Assembly: GCA_963792875.1 (NCBI GenBank)
Contig: CAWBXV010000002.1
Location: 310,001-374,000 of the forward strand
DNA length: 64,000 nt
Origin: JAHEGP01 sp963792875
GTDB lineage: Bacteria > Pseudomonadota > Gammaproteobacteria > Pseudomonadales > JAHEGP01
Reading direction: 5' to 3'
In this document: positions 8,126 to 17,348 of the stretch, piece by piece
How positions within the stretch are numbered: position 1 is the first letter of the stretch
Layout: the number at the start of each line of letters is the position of its first letter
The notes under the pieces: generated by a model
The model's input: only the letters and a program-made list of their open reading frames with translations
What the model was told of the DNA's origin: nothing
The model's database searches: none
Position numbers and translations under genes: made by a program

Positions 8126-9259
8126 CTAGCCGGGCGCGCGCCCAAACCATCCTCTGAGCACTCTGACGACGGCGACCACGAAATCCTCGATCAGAAAGCG
8201 ACCCGGGCGCTTCCGCACCACCAGCCAGGTGAGCCAATCTTCCCGCGCGGAGAGGGACGCCTTGTAGTCCTCCCCGCCGCCGAGATAGTGATACTTCTGC
8301 AGGCCTGCGCCGTGGCAGAACTGCATGGCGAGATAATGACAGACAAAGCCCGGCTTGAGACGGTTGTCGCTTTCATAGCGAAAGGCCGACTGAATATTGA
8401 ACACCTGCGCGCCGGCAACGAGGTTGTACAGATAACCTATCGGCATTGCGCCAGCCGTTATCCGCAGTAATTGCGCGGTTCCGTCAGCAAGGCCCGCCAG
8501 GCAGAGCGCCCGATTGAAGTCCAGCCACACCGGATTGGCAAACGCCCCTCGACATCCGCGCGCCTCCCACAGGCTGGCATGGCACTCTGCCATCGAGCGC
8601 CAGAAATCCGCGAATTCCTCCCGCGCGACGATGGGGCGCAGAGAGACTTCGCCATATTGCTCACGGTACAAGGTCATTGCCCTGCGAATCTGCCGGCGGC
8701 GATTGCTGCTGAGATTCATTCTTTCCACGTCGTGCCAGTGCCGTTCACACAGGTCGCCATACGGCGCACGCTGGCATTTTTCTATCAGGCACACGAGCCC
8801 AGCAGCCGCCGCGGCATGTGCGATCGCCGGCGTCTGATCCGGCTCGATCGCGTTGAAGCAGCACTCATCCCATTGCGGGTAAGCCTTCACCAGCCACTGC
8901 ATGAGCGCCGTCCACGCTGCTGCGTGGCAACCGCGCCGGCAGACCAGCCCGTTGTACTCGATGACCATGTGGTGGTCGCCCAGTGGATATTCATTCAGGT
9001 ACAGTTGAGTGCGCTTGAACAGACCGCGCCGGCGTATTTCGGCACGATGCAATACCCCGAATGCGACCAGGCCATGGCCGTCCACGATACGCACCAGGAC
9101 CGGCTGGTGACCGACGGCAATGCGCTCGAACCAGGGCATGAGCCAGGCATCGCTCAGAAAGGGATTGCCGGGCGACTCGATGGCAAGTTCCGCCCAGCAG
9201 GTCTCGATGTCGCCAAGCGCTGGCTGCCAATTGGCCTCCACGTGAATCATGTCAGGCAT
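8126..9259 (-). CDS. GNAT acetyltransferase, CelD/BcsL-like (Acetyltransf_6)
   Basis: A 377-residue soluble protein resembling the FemAB/CelD-like GNAT proteins found near polysaccharide and capsule genes. Family-like features are the N-terminal block with NPFLSDAWLMPWFERIA, a central basic SSNRRRQIRRAM helix, and the C-terminal acetyl-CoA-fold segment GYLYNLVAGAQVFNIQSAF followed by KPGFVCHYLAMQFC. I start at the ATG at 9259 because family-like sequence begins there; the open frame upstream is low-complexity and not protein-like. The ATG at 9250 is also possible. The ABC exporter converges on it from the other strand. The acceptor substrate is unknown. Confidence 0.72.
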   Translation of the reverse strand: MPDMIHVEANWQPALGDIETCWAELAIESPGNPFLSDAWLMPWFERIAVGHQPVLVRIVDGHGLVAFGVLHRAEIRRRGLFKRTQLYLNEYPLGDHHMVIEYNGLVCRRGCHAAAWTALMQWLVKAYPQWDECCFNAIEPDQTPAIAHAAAAAGLVCLIEKCQRAPYGDLCERHWHDVERMNLSSNRRRQIRRAMTLYREQYGEVSLRPIVAREEFADFWRSMAECHASLWEARGCRGAFANPVWLDFNRALCLAGLADGTAQLLRITAGAMPIGYLYNLVAGAQVFNIQSAFRYESDNRLKPGFVCHYLAMQFCHGAGLQKYHYLGGGEDYKASLSAREDWLTWLVVRKRPGRFLIEDFVVAVVRVLRGWFGRAPG

Positions 9260-9429
9260 ACCTGCTCGATGTCTCGCCACAAGCCCGCCGGTGGCCGGCC
9301 GTCGCGAAGGTGTGCCCGGCTGCCATCGACAATGCGCGCCGCTGCGCGGGCCCGCCCGCGCCCACTGCACTGCAGCGATAGGGCGCCGGCAGCGGATCGC
9401 GTCGATCCCCCGGACGCCGGTTAGATGAC

Positions 9430-10020
9430 TCAAGCACTCCCGACGGGCGCCTTGCCATCGGGTGGCCAGCTCGCCAGACCCGGCTCGAGCGGAACCTCCA
9501 GGGCGCGCAGCAGCTGCGCGAACATATGCCAGTTGGCGATGCAGGCAACCACCTCCAGCAGGCTTTCGTCGTCCACCTCCGCGCTGAGCGCCCGCCAACA
9601 CTCCGGGCCGATCGCACCAGTCTGGACCAATTCGTCAGTCGCTGCCAATGCGGCCCGCTCCTGGCTGTCGAACACCGGCGCATCGCGCCAGTCACGCACC
9701 GCGGCCAACTCGGACTCGGTCAGGCCGAAATACAGGGACGCCTGCCAGTGCTGCACCCACTCATAGTCGCAGCCTGTCAGCCAGGAAACGCGCATGATGA
9801 TCAGCTCTCGCAGGCGATCGCCCAGCACTTTTTCACCGCCCACCAACGCCATGATGGTTCCATTCAGCTGACCTGCGAGCGCCGGGCGATGCAACAGCAC
9901 CCGGAACAGATTCATGCGCGAGATATAGTCATCGATGCCCTGCTGGCGACCACGCTCCAGCGCCTGCGCTTCACTCAGCATGGCAATTCTGGGGACGCTA
10001 CTTGTCGGGTACTCACTCAT
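9430..10020 (-). CDS. Carboxymuconolactone decarboxylase (CMD)-family protein
   Basis: A 196-residue all-helical protein of the AhpD/CMD superfamily. The family core RLRELIIMRVSWLTGCDYEWVQH is visible, with Tyr86-Glu87-Trp88 and His91. The redox CXXC of true AhpD is missing: only Cys84 is in the core. It is therefore closer to the YEW-H CMD-like group often found with aromatic or xenobiotic degradation genes than to peroxide-reducing AhpD. A decarboxylase activity is not demonstrated for most such proteins. It lies 170 bp upstream of the acetyltransferase on the same strand. Confidence 0.82.
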   Translation of the reverse strand: MSEYPTSSVPRIAMLSEAQALERGRQQGIDDYISRMNLFRVLLHRPALAGQLNGTIMALVGGEKVLGDRLRELIIMRVSWLTGCDYEWVQHWQASLYFGLTESELAAVRDWRDAPVFDSQERAALAATDELVQTGAIGPECWRALSAEVDDESLLEVVACIANWHMFAQLLRALEVPLEPGLASWPPDGKAPVGSA

Positions 10021-10508
10021 CGCATTGTCATTCCTTTCGAATTAGACAGCGGTTTCACCAGCAGCATTGAAAGCGCCGGCCTGGCGTCACCGACCTCTAG
10101 CATACAGCGTAGCTCACAGGGCCGGGCTTTCACATCGGCACCTGCTATGGCCTTCAGACGTTCAGCGCGCTATTCTTCGCACCCCCAGGCAGCGGCGGCC
10201 AGTGCCACGCTCGCAAGCGCGCGGTTTCGGTGGTTGGCTGCTCTCAATTTCAACTTGCTGCGGAGCCCGTTCTCCCGGAATGTCACACCCATCGGATTCC
10301 CCCACCAGCGTAGCAGCGTCAAGGCGCCGGTGCGTCGGCACGCACCTGCAACTCAGGCTTCTGGGGGCGGTACCATCGAGGGCTGACAACACCTGGTGGC
10401 CAATTCCTGCTCCCCTGCGACCTGTGCGTCAACAGGACCAGGGATGCCTCGCCCGCCGGGACCTGCGTCCCTCCATCAGTAGCAATCATACGCGTCGATA
10501 GAGATATC
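10021..10508. other. Intergenic region, divergent
   Basis: 488 bp between the divergent CMD-family gene and the outer-membrane protein gene. I see no gene, no strong inverted repeat and no recognisable operator. Confidence 0.5.
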
Positions 10509-11150
10509 ATGAAAAAACCTGCAACGATCCTCATGATGGCCTTCACTTTGAGCGCCGGCCTGCACGGGACAGCCCTGGGCGCCGGGAGGCCCTACCTCGG
10601 TGCTGCCTACGGACTGACCACCTTCGACGACGGCGATCTCTTCACCAGCCAGCAGGATCTACCCGCTTACCAAGGGGCCGATTTGGATGCGGGCGGCGAA
10701 CTCTGGCAGATTTTCGGCGGCTACCGCTTCCTGCGGTATCTGTCGGTGGAAGGTCGCTACAGCAATTTTGGTGACTACACCGCCGAATTATCCGCGCAGG
10801 AGGCGCCCGTCACCGACGAGGCAAGCGATGAGATCACCACTGAGCTGTCATCCTTGACGCTGCACTGCGTGGGCATTTTGCCGATTGGTGGGAGCGGCTT
10901 CGACCTTTACGGGCAGATCGGCTGGGGCGTCATCTTTTATCAGGCCAGTTTTGACGTCGTGGAAGGCGATGCTTCGACGCTCAGTTCGGGCCTGGGCCTG
11001 CGTTACACGCCGCCCGGAATTCAGACCATGACACTGCAGCTGGCTTACGACATCTATGCGTTCGAAGTCGAAGCGGGCAAGGGAGTCACCGGAGACACCT
11101 TCGACCAGCGCCTTGGCATGGGTAAATTCGGTATACAATACAACTTCTAG
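10509..11150 (+). CDS. Outer-membrane beta-barrel protein (OmpA-like / OMP_b-brl)
   Basis: A 213-residue protein with a signal peptide (MKKPATILMM..., cleavage near ALGAG). It is followed by alternating amphipathic strands such as PYLGAAYGL, YRFLRYLSVEGRYSNFG, FDLYGQIGWGVIFY and MTLQLAYDIYAF. It ends in KFGIQYNF, and a terminal aromatic residue is the BAM recognition signal. Size and strand count suit an 8-stranded barrel. Its function is unknown. The dehalogenase gene starts 53 bp downstream on the same strand, so the two may be co-transcribed. Confidence 0.8.
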   Translation: MKKPATILMMAFTLSAGLHGTALGAGRPYLGAAYGLTTFDDGDLFTSQQDLPAYQGADLDAGGELWQIFGGYRFLRYLSVEGRYSNFGDYTAELSAQEAPVTDEASDEITTELSSLTLHCVGILPIGGSGFDLYGQIGWGVIFYQASFDVVEGDASTLSSGLGLRYTPPGIQTMTLQLAYDIYAFEVEAGKGVTGDTFDQRLGMGKFGIQYNF

Positions 11151-11203
11151 CGTGCGCCGTTACCCTGTCCCTCGCGCCCGCCTCCAGCGCCCTGCAGGCA
11201 TCC

Positions 11204-12097
11204 ATGGATATCCTACGCACGCCCGACAGCCGCTTTGACGGCCTTCCAGACTACCCCTTCGCCGCGCATTATCATGAGGTCGCTGCAGGCCTGCGGATGC
11301 ATTTTGTCGACGAGGGGCCGCGCCAGGCCGGAACCACCGTGGTCATGCTGCACGGCGAACCATCGTGGTCCTATCTGTACCGCAAGATGATCAGCAAGGT
11401 CAGCGCTGCCGGCATACGCGTCGTCGCGCCCGACCTGATCGGATTCGGCAAATCCGACAAGCCCGCCGCCCGCGGCGATTACAGCATAGAGCGCCACTTG
11501 CAATGGCTGACGTCATTGCTCATCGATCATCTGCAGCTGCGGGACATCACCCTGGTCGGTCAGGATTGGGGATCAACCCTGGGCCTGCGACTGGCGGTGG
11601 CTCACCCCGGGCGCTTCGACCGCATCATTATCGGCAACGGCATGCTGCTCACCGGTGACGAGCCGAGGCGCTGGCTGATCAGCGGGTGGCGCTGGTTCAC
11701 CCGCTTCAGCCCCTGGTTTCCCGTCGGCCTCATCGTCGCCGGCGCCAGCGGCCGCCGCCTCCGCGCGCAGGAGCGCGCGGCCTACGACGCCCCCTTCCCG
11801 GACGCCCGCTATCAGGCCGGCGCCAGGGCCTTCCCGGCACTGATCCCGGTGACGCCCGACAGCCCCCAGAGCGATGCCCAGCGACGCGCGTGGCAGCAGC
11901 TGGCGCAGTGGCAGAAGCCTTTCATCACCTGCTTCTCGGACGCCGACCCCACCACCGCCTGCTACCGCGACGACATGCTGCGCCGCATCCCGGGCGCGCG
12001 CGACCAGACCCACCACACACTGCGCGGCAGGCATTTCCTTCAGGAAGATTCACCGGGTGAATTTGCCGACATCATCATCGGCGCATGCGCCGTCTGA
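11204..12097 (+). CDS. Haloalkane dehalogenase (alpha/beta hydrolase, HLD-I type)
   Basis: A 297-residue alpha/beta hydrolase expected to hydrolyse carbon-halogen bonds in alkyl halides. The nucleophile Asp121 lies in VGQDWGS, with Trp122 as a halide ligand. Glu52 in HGEPSW takes the second halide/oxyanion position. The acid is Asp246 or Asp248 in CFSDADPTT, and the catalytic His277 lies in RGRHFLQED. These are the defining positions of the DhlA/DhmA group. Length is as expected (about 300). Signs of a dedicated degradation operon (regulator, alcohol or aldehyde dehydrogenase) are absent, so the natural substrate is unclear. Confidence 0.88.
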   Translation: MDILRTPDSRFDGLPDYPFAAHYHEVAAGLRMHFVDEGPRQAGTTVVMLHGEPSWSYLYRKMISKVSAAGIRVVAPDLIGFGKSDKPAARGDYSIERHLQWLTSLLIDHLQLRDITLVGQDWGSTLGLRLAVAHPGRFDRIIIGNGMLLTGDEPRRWLISGWRWFTRFSPWFPVGLIVAGASGRRLRAQERAAYDAPFPDARYQAGARAFPALIPVTPDSPQSDAQRRAWQQLAQWQKPFITCFSDADPTTACYRDDMLRRIPGARDQTHHTLRGRHFLQEDSPGEFADIIIGACAV

Positions 12098-12245
12098 AGC
12101 GCACCCGGCGACCGTCATGGCGCCGCGCATAGCGACCCAGGGAGCGGAACACTCCGCGCCACGGCAGTGATCAAAACCCGCCAGCCGACTTCTCATGGCC
12201 TGCAACACAGGCAGCGGCCTGGTCAGTTGAGACGGACGCGGCGAC

Positions 12246-13523
12246 CTACATCGCGGCCGGCTGGGCACCGACCAGTTGCGGCCAGCCAAAGCGGCGAGGC
12301 ACCCCCGGTTGCTGGTACAGCACGAGCGTGCCGTCGGGGTTGGTGATCGCCAGGTCGGTCCACCTGTCGCCGTTGAAGTCGGCAGCCGCAAGGCCGTAGG
12401 GCAGACGCGCCGGCAACAGCACCGCAGGCTCGAATTCCGGGTCGAAGCCGATCAGGGTGCCGCCCCGCTGATACAGTACCGATATGCCGCCGCCGATGGC
12501 CAGCTCGTTGGTCGCCGCGATATCCGGCAGGTCATCGCCATCGAGATCGGCGATGACGACGCTGGTGCCCTTGCCGACGATGGGGTAATGCCTCGCCGCA
12601 TTGAATTCGACGCGATCGGAGGGGTAGGAACGCTGAAACAGCACCGAAACCGTCGCCGCGGTGACATCGCCGGCTCTGCCCCAGTTCACCACGACGATAT
12701 CCTGGAGCCGGTCATAGTTCAGGTCGCCCAGGGCGATGTCGTAGGGCTGATCGCCGACCTCAAGCTCCAGGGAGGATGAAAAAGTGCCGGCTGCCGCCGG
12801 CACCTGGTCCTGAAAATAGACGGTGATGACGCTGCCACCGCCCCCGACCACCAGGTCCATGCGTCCATCCCGGTCCAGATCGGCGCTGGCGATCGTGCGC
12901 CCCGGCTGCGCAAGGCTGAGCAGGCGGCCCGGCGCAAAGTTGCCCGGCTCTGTGGCGTCGTTGAACAGCAGGGCAATATTGCTGCCGATGACGGCGATGT
13001 CGTTGAGATTGTCGCCGTTGAAGTCCGCTATCGCCGCCTCCTGCGGCCGGGACACCTGTTCAATGACCTTGCGGCTGAGAAATCTGCCCGGCACCGCAGA
13101 GGATTGCAGACGCAGCGACAGGGCGCTATCGGCATAATTGCTCACCAGCAGGTCGGCTCGCCCGTCACCATTGAGATCGCCCACCGCGATATGCCGCGCC
13201 TGCGCGCCCATGCCATAGTCCATGGCTGCGGCGAAGCCGTCGCCGGCCTTGACGTCCCGGAGAATCACCCTCGCCGCCGCAGCGCTTGCGGCGTCCTGGT
13301 TGTCGACCGTGGCAGAGACCAGGTCGATGAGCGTGTCGCCGTTCAAATCGGCTGCCGCGAGACCGAAAGAGAGCGCCCCGTCGCCCTGACCACCGCCGCT
13401 TGAGCCGTCGCCATTGCAGGCCACCAGCGCAACAGCCAGCAGCGATGCCAGCAGCAGGCGCGTCGATGCGGCGCCCCCGAGCGCACCGGCGTGCGCTGCC
13501 GATGAATTCGACGAGTTGTGCAT
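12246..13523 (-). CDS. FG-GAP/VCBS repeat lipoprotein
   Basis: A 425-residue lipoprotein (lipobox LVAC, Cys36) built from about seven FG-GAP/VCBS repeats, each with a DxNxDxxxD calcium loop. Examples are DLNGDTLIDL, DLNGDGRADL, DFNGDNLNDI, DLDRDGRMDL, DLDGDDLPDI and DFNGDRWTDL. Such repeats fold as an integrin-like beta-propeller and usually mediate surface binding. The Asn and Ser-rich run before the hydrophobic core is unusual for a signal peptide, and an internal start nearer the hydrophobic region is possible. It converges on the dehalogenase gene. Confidence 0.85.
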   Translation of the reverse strand: MHNSSNSSAAHAGALGGAASTRLLLASLLAVALVACNGDGSSGGGQGDGALSFGLAAADLNGDTLIDLVSATVDNQDAASAAAARVILRDVKAGDGFAAAMDYGMGAQARHIAVGDLNGDGRADLLVSNYADSALSLRLQSSAVPGRFLSRKVIEQVSRPQEAAIADFNGDNLNDIAVIGSNIALLFNDATEPGNFAPGRLLSLAQPGRTIASADLDRDGRMDLVVGGGGSVITVYFQDQVPAAAGTFSSSLELEVGDQPYDIALGDLNYDRLQDIVVVNWGRAGDVTAATVSVLFQRSYPSDRVEFNAARHYPIVGKGTSVVIADLDGDDLPDIAATNELAIGGGISVLYQRGGTLIGFDPEFEPAVLLPARLPYGLAAADFNGDRWTDLAITNPDGTLVLYQQPGVPRRFGWPQLVGAQPAAM

Positions 13524-13967
13524 GTCCCGCTACCTCTCATGGATCTGGGTTTTCAGAAAAACAGCGTAGCATTCCCACCCCACCGCTGCAGAGCGCGCTG
13601 ACTTTCGCCATCACGTTTTGCGGATGGGTTCCCGCGACGGGGCAGCGGACCAGGGGCACCAGCCGGCACAGCGCGCTTTATCGACATTCACGACAATGCT
13701 AGCATGAACGGGTTATTACTGCCCGGCAGGGCCTGCAAACTAGCGGGCTGTGCGGTGGCGCGGCAGACCAGGCGCAGGGCCAGGGACCACTCCCGGATCA
13801 ATGCGCGCTGCTGAACTCCGCCCAGGACAACCGGCGTCTTCGCTCAGGGGTTCTGCAGTATCTCCGTCAGCCCGCGCCCCATCGGCAACTCGCCCCCGGC
13901 GCCATGCTTTCCAAGCCCGCAACACGGCACCTTGATCAGCAACCTAAAGCAGCGAAACCTATAGACC
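13524..13967. other. Intergenic region, divergent
   Basis: 444 bp between the FG-GAP lipoprotein and the S9 peptidase. The only clear element is a perfect 10-bp palindrome ATGCTAGCAT at 13696-13705, a possible regulator site. No gene was seen. Confidence 0.4.
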
Positions 13968-16379
13968 ATGACCAGCATCGCCCACCTTCTCAAGCGACAA
14001 CTCCCCGGCATCGCCCTGCTCTGTGCGGCCGCGACCGCGGCGGTCGCCCAGACCTTCAGCACCGTAGCCCCGCCGATGATCTACCATCGCCCGGCCGATG
14101 ACGTCACGCAACTGCTGACGGCGACTCCACCGCCGGAACCGCTGGTGCACGCGAGCTCGGGGCAGGTCGCGCTGCTGTTCAGGCAATCGGTGATCCGTAT
14201 GGATCGCCTGGCACGCCGCAAGCTGGGCCTGGCGGGGTACCGCTTCGACCCGATTTCGCGGACCTCCAACCTCGAGCAGTTGATCGAGCGGGTGGAAGTG
14301 ATCGATGCCCGGCATCCAGGCGCACCCAAGGTATGGCAGCCGACGGACGGCGCGCTGCTGCACGCACCGGAATTTTCGCCCGACGGCAACTTCATCTCAG
14401 CGCTGCGCTACAACCGCAGCGGCTCAGCCCAGCTCACGCTCTACGACACCCGCAGGGGCGAGGAGCGGCTGCTGGACGCCCCCGTCAATCCGGCCTGGGG
14501 CAAGCCCTGCGCATGGGCGGGAGCGCGCACCATGGTGTGCCGCTTGCTGCCGGCAGCGCCGGGCAAGCCTCCGGCAGCGTTTTACGGCCCGATCGTGCTG
14601 GAACATAACGGCACACCAACACCGGCCCGGACCTACAGCAATCTGCTCGAGGATGACTACGATGACGCGCTGTTCGAGTACTATTTCAGCACCGAGCTCG
14701 GCTACGTCGATGTCGATGGGCAGGTGCGGCGTGCGCCCAACACCAGGGGACTCATCAAGAGCTTCGAGCCCTCGGTAGACGGAAGGTTCGTCATCCTCAC
14801 GCGCCTGCAGCGTCCGTTCTCGCGGCTGGTGCCGGCCAGCGGCTTCCCGAACGCGGTCGAATTGTGGAATCTCGATCGCGACAAGCGCCTGTACGCCTCG
14901 CGCCCGTCCGGGTTCGGACTGGAAGAGGATGCCGATGCAGGCGACGACACCAGGCGGATTGCGTGGAAGCCCGGTGCGGTGCCCGGTATCGGTTACATCG
15001 AGAAGGTCACCGATGCCAGCAGTGGCAGCCGCTACGTGTGGTATCTGTTTGATGCCCCTTATAAGGGTGACCCCCAGGTGGTCGCGGTCAGCAAGCGGCC
15101 CTTCTTCCGCTTCGGCTGGACCGACGCCGGCACGCCGTTTTATACGATCCGATCAAGTGGCGGGGCGGTCGCGCAGGTCTTCATCGTCTTTGCTGAAGGC
15201 GCCAAGGAGATCTGGCGTGGCCAGGTCGCGGACCGCTACAACGACCCCGGCAAGGCCATACGGGAAGATGGCGACAGCGGCGCAGTGCTGGAAATCGACG
15301 GCCGCATCTTTCTGGCCGGCGACGGTCTGAGCGCGAAGGGACCCAGGCCCTTCCTGGAAGCGTTCGACCTGAAAACCCGGGCCACGACCCGCTTGTTTAC
15401 GGCCGCGCCAGGAACCTTCGAATCCGTGCTGGCGATACTCGACGCCGACGGCCCCGTGCTGATCACTTCGCGCGAGTTAGAGACGGAGCCTCCCAACCTA
15501 TTCCGCGTGGACGTCAGAGACGGCCGACATACGCCGCTGCGGCCCATCGCCAACCCCTATCCGGCGCTGGCAAAGGTCCAGCGCCGCGTCATCAACTATC
15601 AGCGCAGCGACGGTGTGCCGCTGAACGGCACCCTGTACACCCCGGCGGGATGGCAGCAGGGCGACCAGCCGCTGCCGACCCTGATCTGGATCTATCCCTA
15701 CGAGTTCGACGATGTCGCGCACGCCGGACAACTCGACGTGCGCGCCTTCCGCTTCCACCGGGTGAAGGGGCCGTCTCCGCTCGCCGCCGTACTGGAGGGC
15801 TACGCGGTACTGGTCAACCCCACGGTGCCGATCATCTCGGGAGAGGAGGGCCCCAACGATCGCTACCTGCCGCAGCTGGTCGACAGCGCCGAGGCCGCGG
15901 TCAAGTATCTGGTGAAGGAGGGCATCAGCGCCGAGGACCGCATCGCGATCGGCGGCCGCAGCTACGGGGCATTCAGCTCGGCCAATCTGCTGATGCACTC
16001 ACAGCGCTTTGCCACCGCCATCGCCATGAGCGGCGCCTACAATCGCACGCTGACGCCCTTTGGCTTCCAGAACGAAAAGCGCTCCTTCTGGGACGCCACC
16101 GAGCTGTATACCAGCATTTCGCCGTTCTTCCACGCCGACCGCTTCACGCGGCCCATACTGCTGGTGCACGGCGGCGCTGACCCGAATCCCGGCACCCCGC
16201 CCCTGCAGGCCAAGCGCTTCTTCCACGCCCTGGCCGGCGAGGGGGTACACGCACGCTACGTCGTGCTGCCCCACGAGGGCCACCACTATCTGGCCAAGGA
16301 GAGTGTACTGGATGCAGCCCAGGAGATGATCCAGTGGCTGCACCAGACCATCGGCCCCGGCCGCCCCCACGGTGATTGA
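13968..16379 (+). CDS. S9-family serine peptidase, glutamyl-endopeptidase (CGEP/S9D) type
   Basis: An 803-residue exported peptidase: signal peptide (IALLCAAATAAVAQ), an N-terminal beta-propeller region and a C-terminal alpha/beta-hydrolase domain. The nucleophile Ser at about 665 lies in GGRSYGAFSSANLL. It is followed by SGAYNRTLTPFGFQNE, a block I recognise from chloroplast glutamyl endopeptidase. The acid is in HGGADPNPGT (about 737) and the His in LPHEGHHYLAKES (about 772). The presence of this block favours the Glu-specific S9D branch over prolyl oligopeptidase or acylaminoacyl peptidase. Probably periplasmic peptide or protein turnover. Confidence 0.87.
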   Translation: MTSIAHLLKRQLPGIALLCAAATAAVAQTFSTVAPPMIYHRPADDVTQLLTATPPPEPLVHASSGQVALLFRQSVIRMDRLARRKLGLAGYRFDPISRTSNLEQLIERVEVIDARHPGAPKVWQPTDGALLHAPEFSPDGNFISALRYNRSGSAQLTLYDTRRGEERLLDAPVNPAWGKPCAWAGARTMVCRLLPAAPGKPPAAFYGPIVLEHNGTPTPARTYSNLLEDDYDDALFEYYFSTELGYVDVDGQVRRAPNTRGLIKSFEPSVDGRFVILTRLQRPFSRLVPASGFPNAVELWNLDRDKRLYASRPSGFGLEEDADAGDDTRRIAWKPGAVPGIGYIEKVTDASSGSRYVWYLFDAPYKGDPQVVAVSKRPFFRFGWTDAGTPFYTIRSSGGAVAQVFIVFAEGAKEIWRGQVADRYNDPGKAIREDGDSGAVLEIDGRIFLAGDGLSAKGPRPFLEAFDLKTRATTRLFTAAPGTFESVLAILDADGPVLITSRELETEPPNLFRVDVRDGRHTPLRPIANPYPALAKVQRRVINYQRSDGVPLNGTLYTPAGWQQGDQPLPTLIWIYPYEFDDVAHAGQLDVRAFRFHRVKGPSPLAAVLEGYAVLVNPTVPIISGEEGPNDRYLPQLVDSAEAAVKYLVKEGISAEDRIAIGGRSYGAFSSANLLMHSQRFATAIAMSGAYNRTLTPFGFQNEKRSFWDATELYTSISPFFHADRFTRPILLVHGGADPNPGTPPLQAKRFFHALAGEGVHARYVVLPHEGHHYLAKESVLDAAQEMIQWLHQTIGPGRPHGD

Positions 16380-16445
16380 CGCCGGCGGTGGCAGCCAGCA
16401 CCCCGCTGCTGACCATGTGGACTGGGTGCAAACAGCCCAGCCACG

Positions 16446-16467
16446 GGCGCTGCTGCCTGCCAGCGCC
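16446..16467. terminator. Hairpin after the S9 peptidase gene
   Basis: Perfect 7-bp inverted repeat GGCGCTG/CAGCGCC with an 8-base loop, 66 bp after the peptidase stop. There is no T-tract, so intrinsic termination is uncertain. Confidence 0.3.
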
Positions 16468-16517
16468 GGACCGGCGCGATCCGCTGCAGGCTGTCACCGA
16501 TGTCAGGGGGCGCAGAC

Positions 16518-17333
16518 GTGAGCGATGAATACCAGCACATTGCCAGCGCATGGCACTGCATGCCGGTCGATGCTCGGGGTGAGCTGCGGCTCCACGAGAC
16601 CGCCCAGCGGCCGCTGCACCTCGCCCTGGACCAGAACCTGTGGCAACGCTGGGCCGGCGTCTCCCCGGCCGCGTTCCTGCGCCTGCTCGACAGCCGCCGC
16701 CTCAAGGGCCTGCTGGCGCAGCCCGCTGGGCAGCCCGGCGCCGACGCGCCCTCTCCCAGCGCCTGCGGTCGCGGCCACGGACTCCTGCCGGAGCCCATGG
16801 CTGGTGATGCGCTTGCCACCGATGGCTGCGGCAGCGAGCTGCGTTACGGCGCCTGCGCCACGCCGTTTGGCGACCTGCTGCTGGCCTTCAGCGGGCGCGC
16901 CAGCCTGTGCCACGCCGCCTTTCTGCAGCCCGGCGACAACGCCGGCGCTGCGCTCGCAGCATGGGGAGGGTGGCCACGCGCGCACTGGCAGAGGGATGAC
17001 CCCTTCGCGGCGGCATGGCTCGCGCGAGCCCTGCGGGGAAGTGCCGCCGGCACGGTATTGAGTCCTGCAGGTTCCGACTTTCAGATCGAAGTCTGGCGTG
17101 GGTTGCTCGGCATCCCACCGGGCTGCCTGGTATCCTATCAACAACTGGCGGTGCTGATCGGACGGCCGGGCGCCGTGCGCGCGGTCGCCAGCGCAGTGGC
17201 GCGCAACCCCGTTGCCTGGCTCATCCCCTGCCACCGCGTCATCCGGGCTGACGGGCGCATCGGCAATTACCGCTGGGGGACGGCCCGCAAGCAGCTGATG
17301 ATCGGTTGGGAGGCGGCCCGCTGCGGGATCTGA
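16518..17333 (+). CDS. Methylated-DNA--protein-cysteine methyltransferase with degenerate AraC-type region
   Basis: Suicide enzyme that removes O6-alkyl groups from guanine. The C-terminal domain has the active-site PCHRVIRADG block and GNYRWGTARKQLMI. The N-terminal part keeps only one recognisable AraC/Ada-like helix, WAGVSPAAFLRLLDSRRLKGLL, with no Ada zinc domain. This makes it a shortened Ada-like protein: repair is likely, transcription activation doubtful. I choose the GTG at 16518 because AGGGGG lies seven bases upstream; an in-frame ATG at 16500 has no such site. The 271-residue product sits 138 bp after the peptidase gene. Confidence 0.85.
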   Translation: MSDEYQHIASAWHCMPVDARGELRLHETAQRPLHLALDQNLWQRWAGVSPAAFLRLLDSRRLKGLLAQPAGQPGADAPSPSACGRGHGLLPEPMAGDALATDGCGSELRYGACATPFGDLLLAFSGRASLCHAAFLQPGDNAGAALAAWGGWPRAHWQRDDPFAAAWLARALRGSAAGTVLSPAGSDFQIEVWRGLLGIPPGCLVSYQQLAVLIGRPGAVRAVASAVARNPVAWLIPCHRVIRADGRIGNYRWGTARKQLMIGWEAARCGI

Positions 17334-17348
17334 CGGCCAGTAACCCGC

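Noticed and set aside
7986..8237. Minus-strand frame reading the 15-bp repeat as GGRRP units
   Set aside because: It runs out of frame across the end of the acetyltransferase gene and has no independent start signal.
9430..10020. True AhpD alkyl-hydroperoxidase
   Set aside because: The CXXC redox pair needed for peroxidase activity is absent; only one Cys lies in the core.
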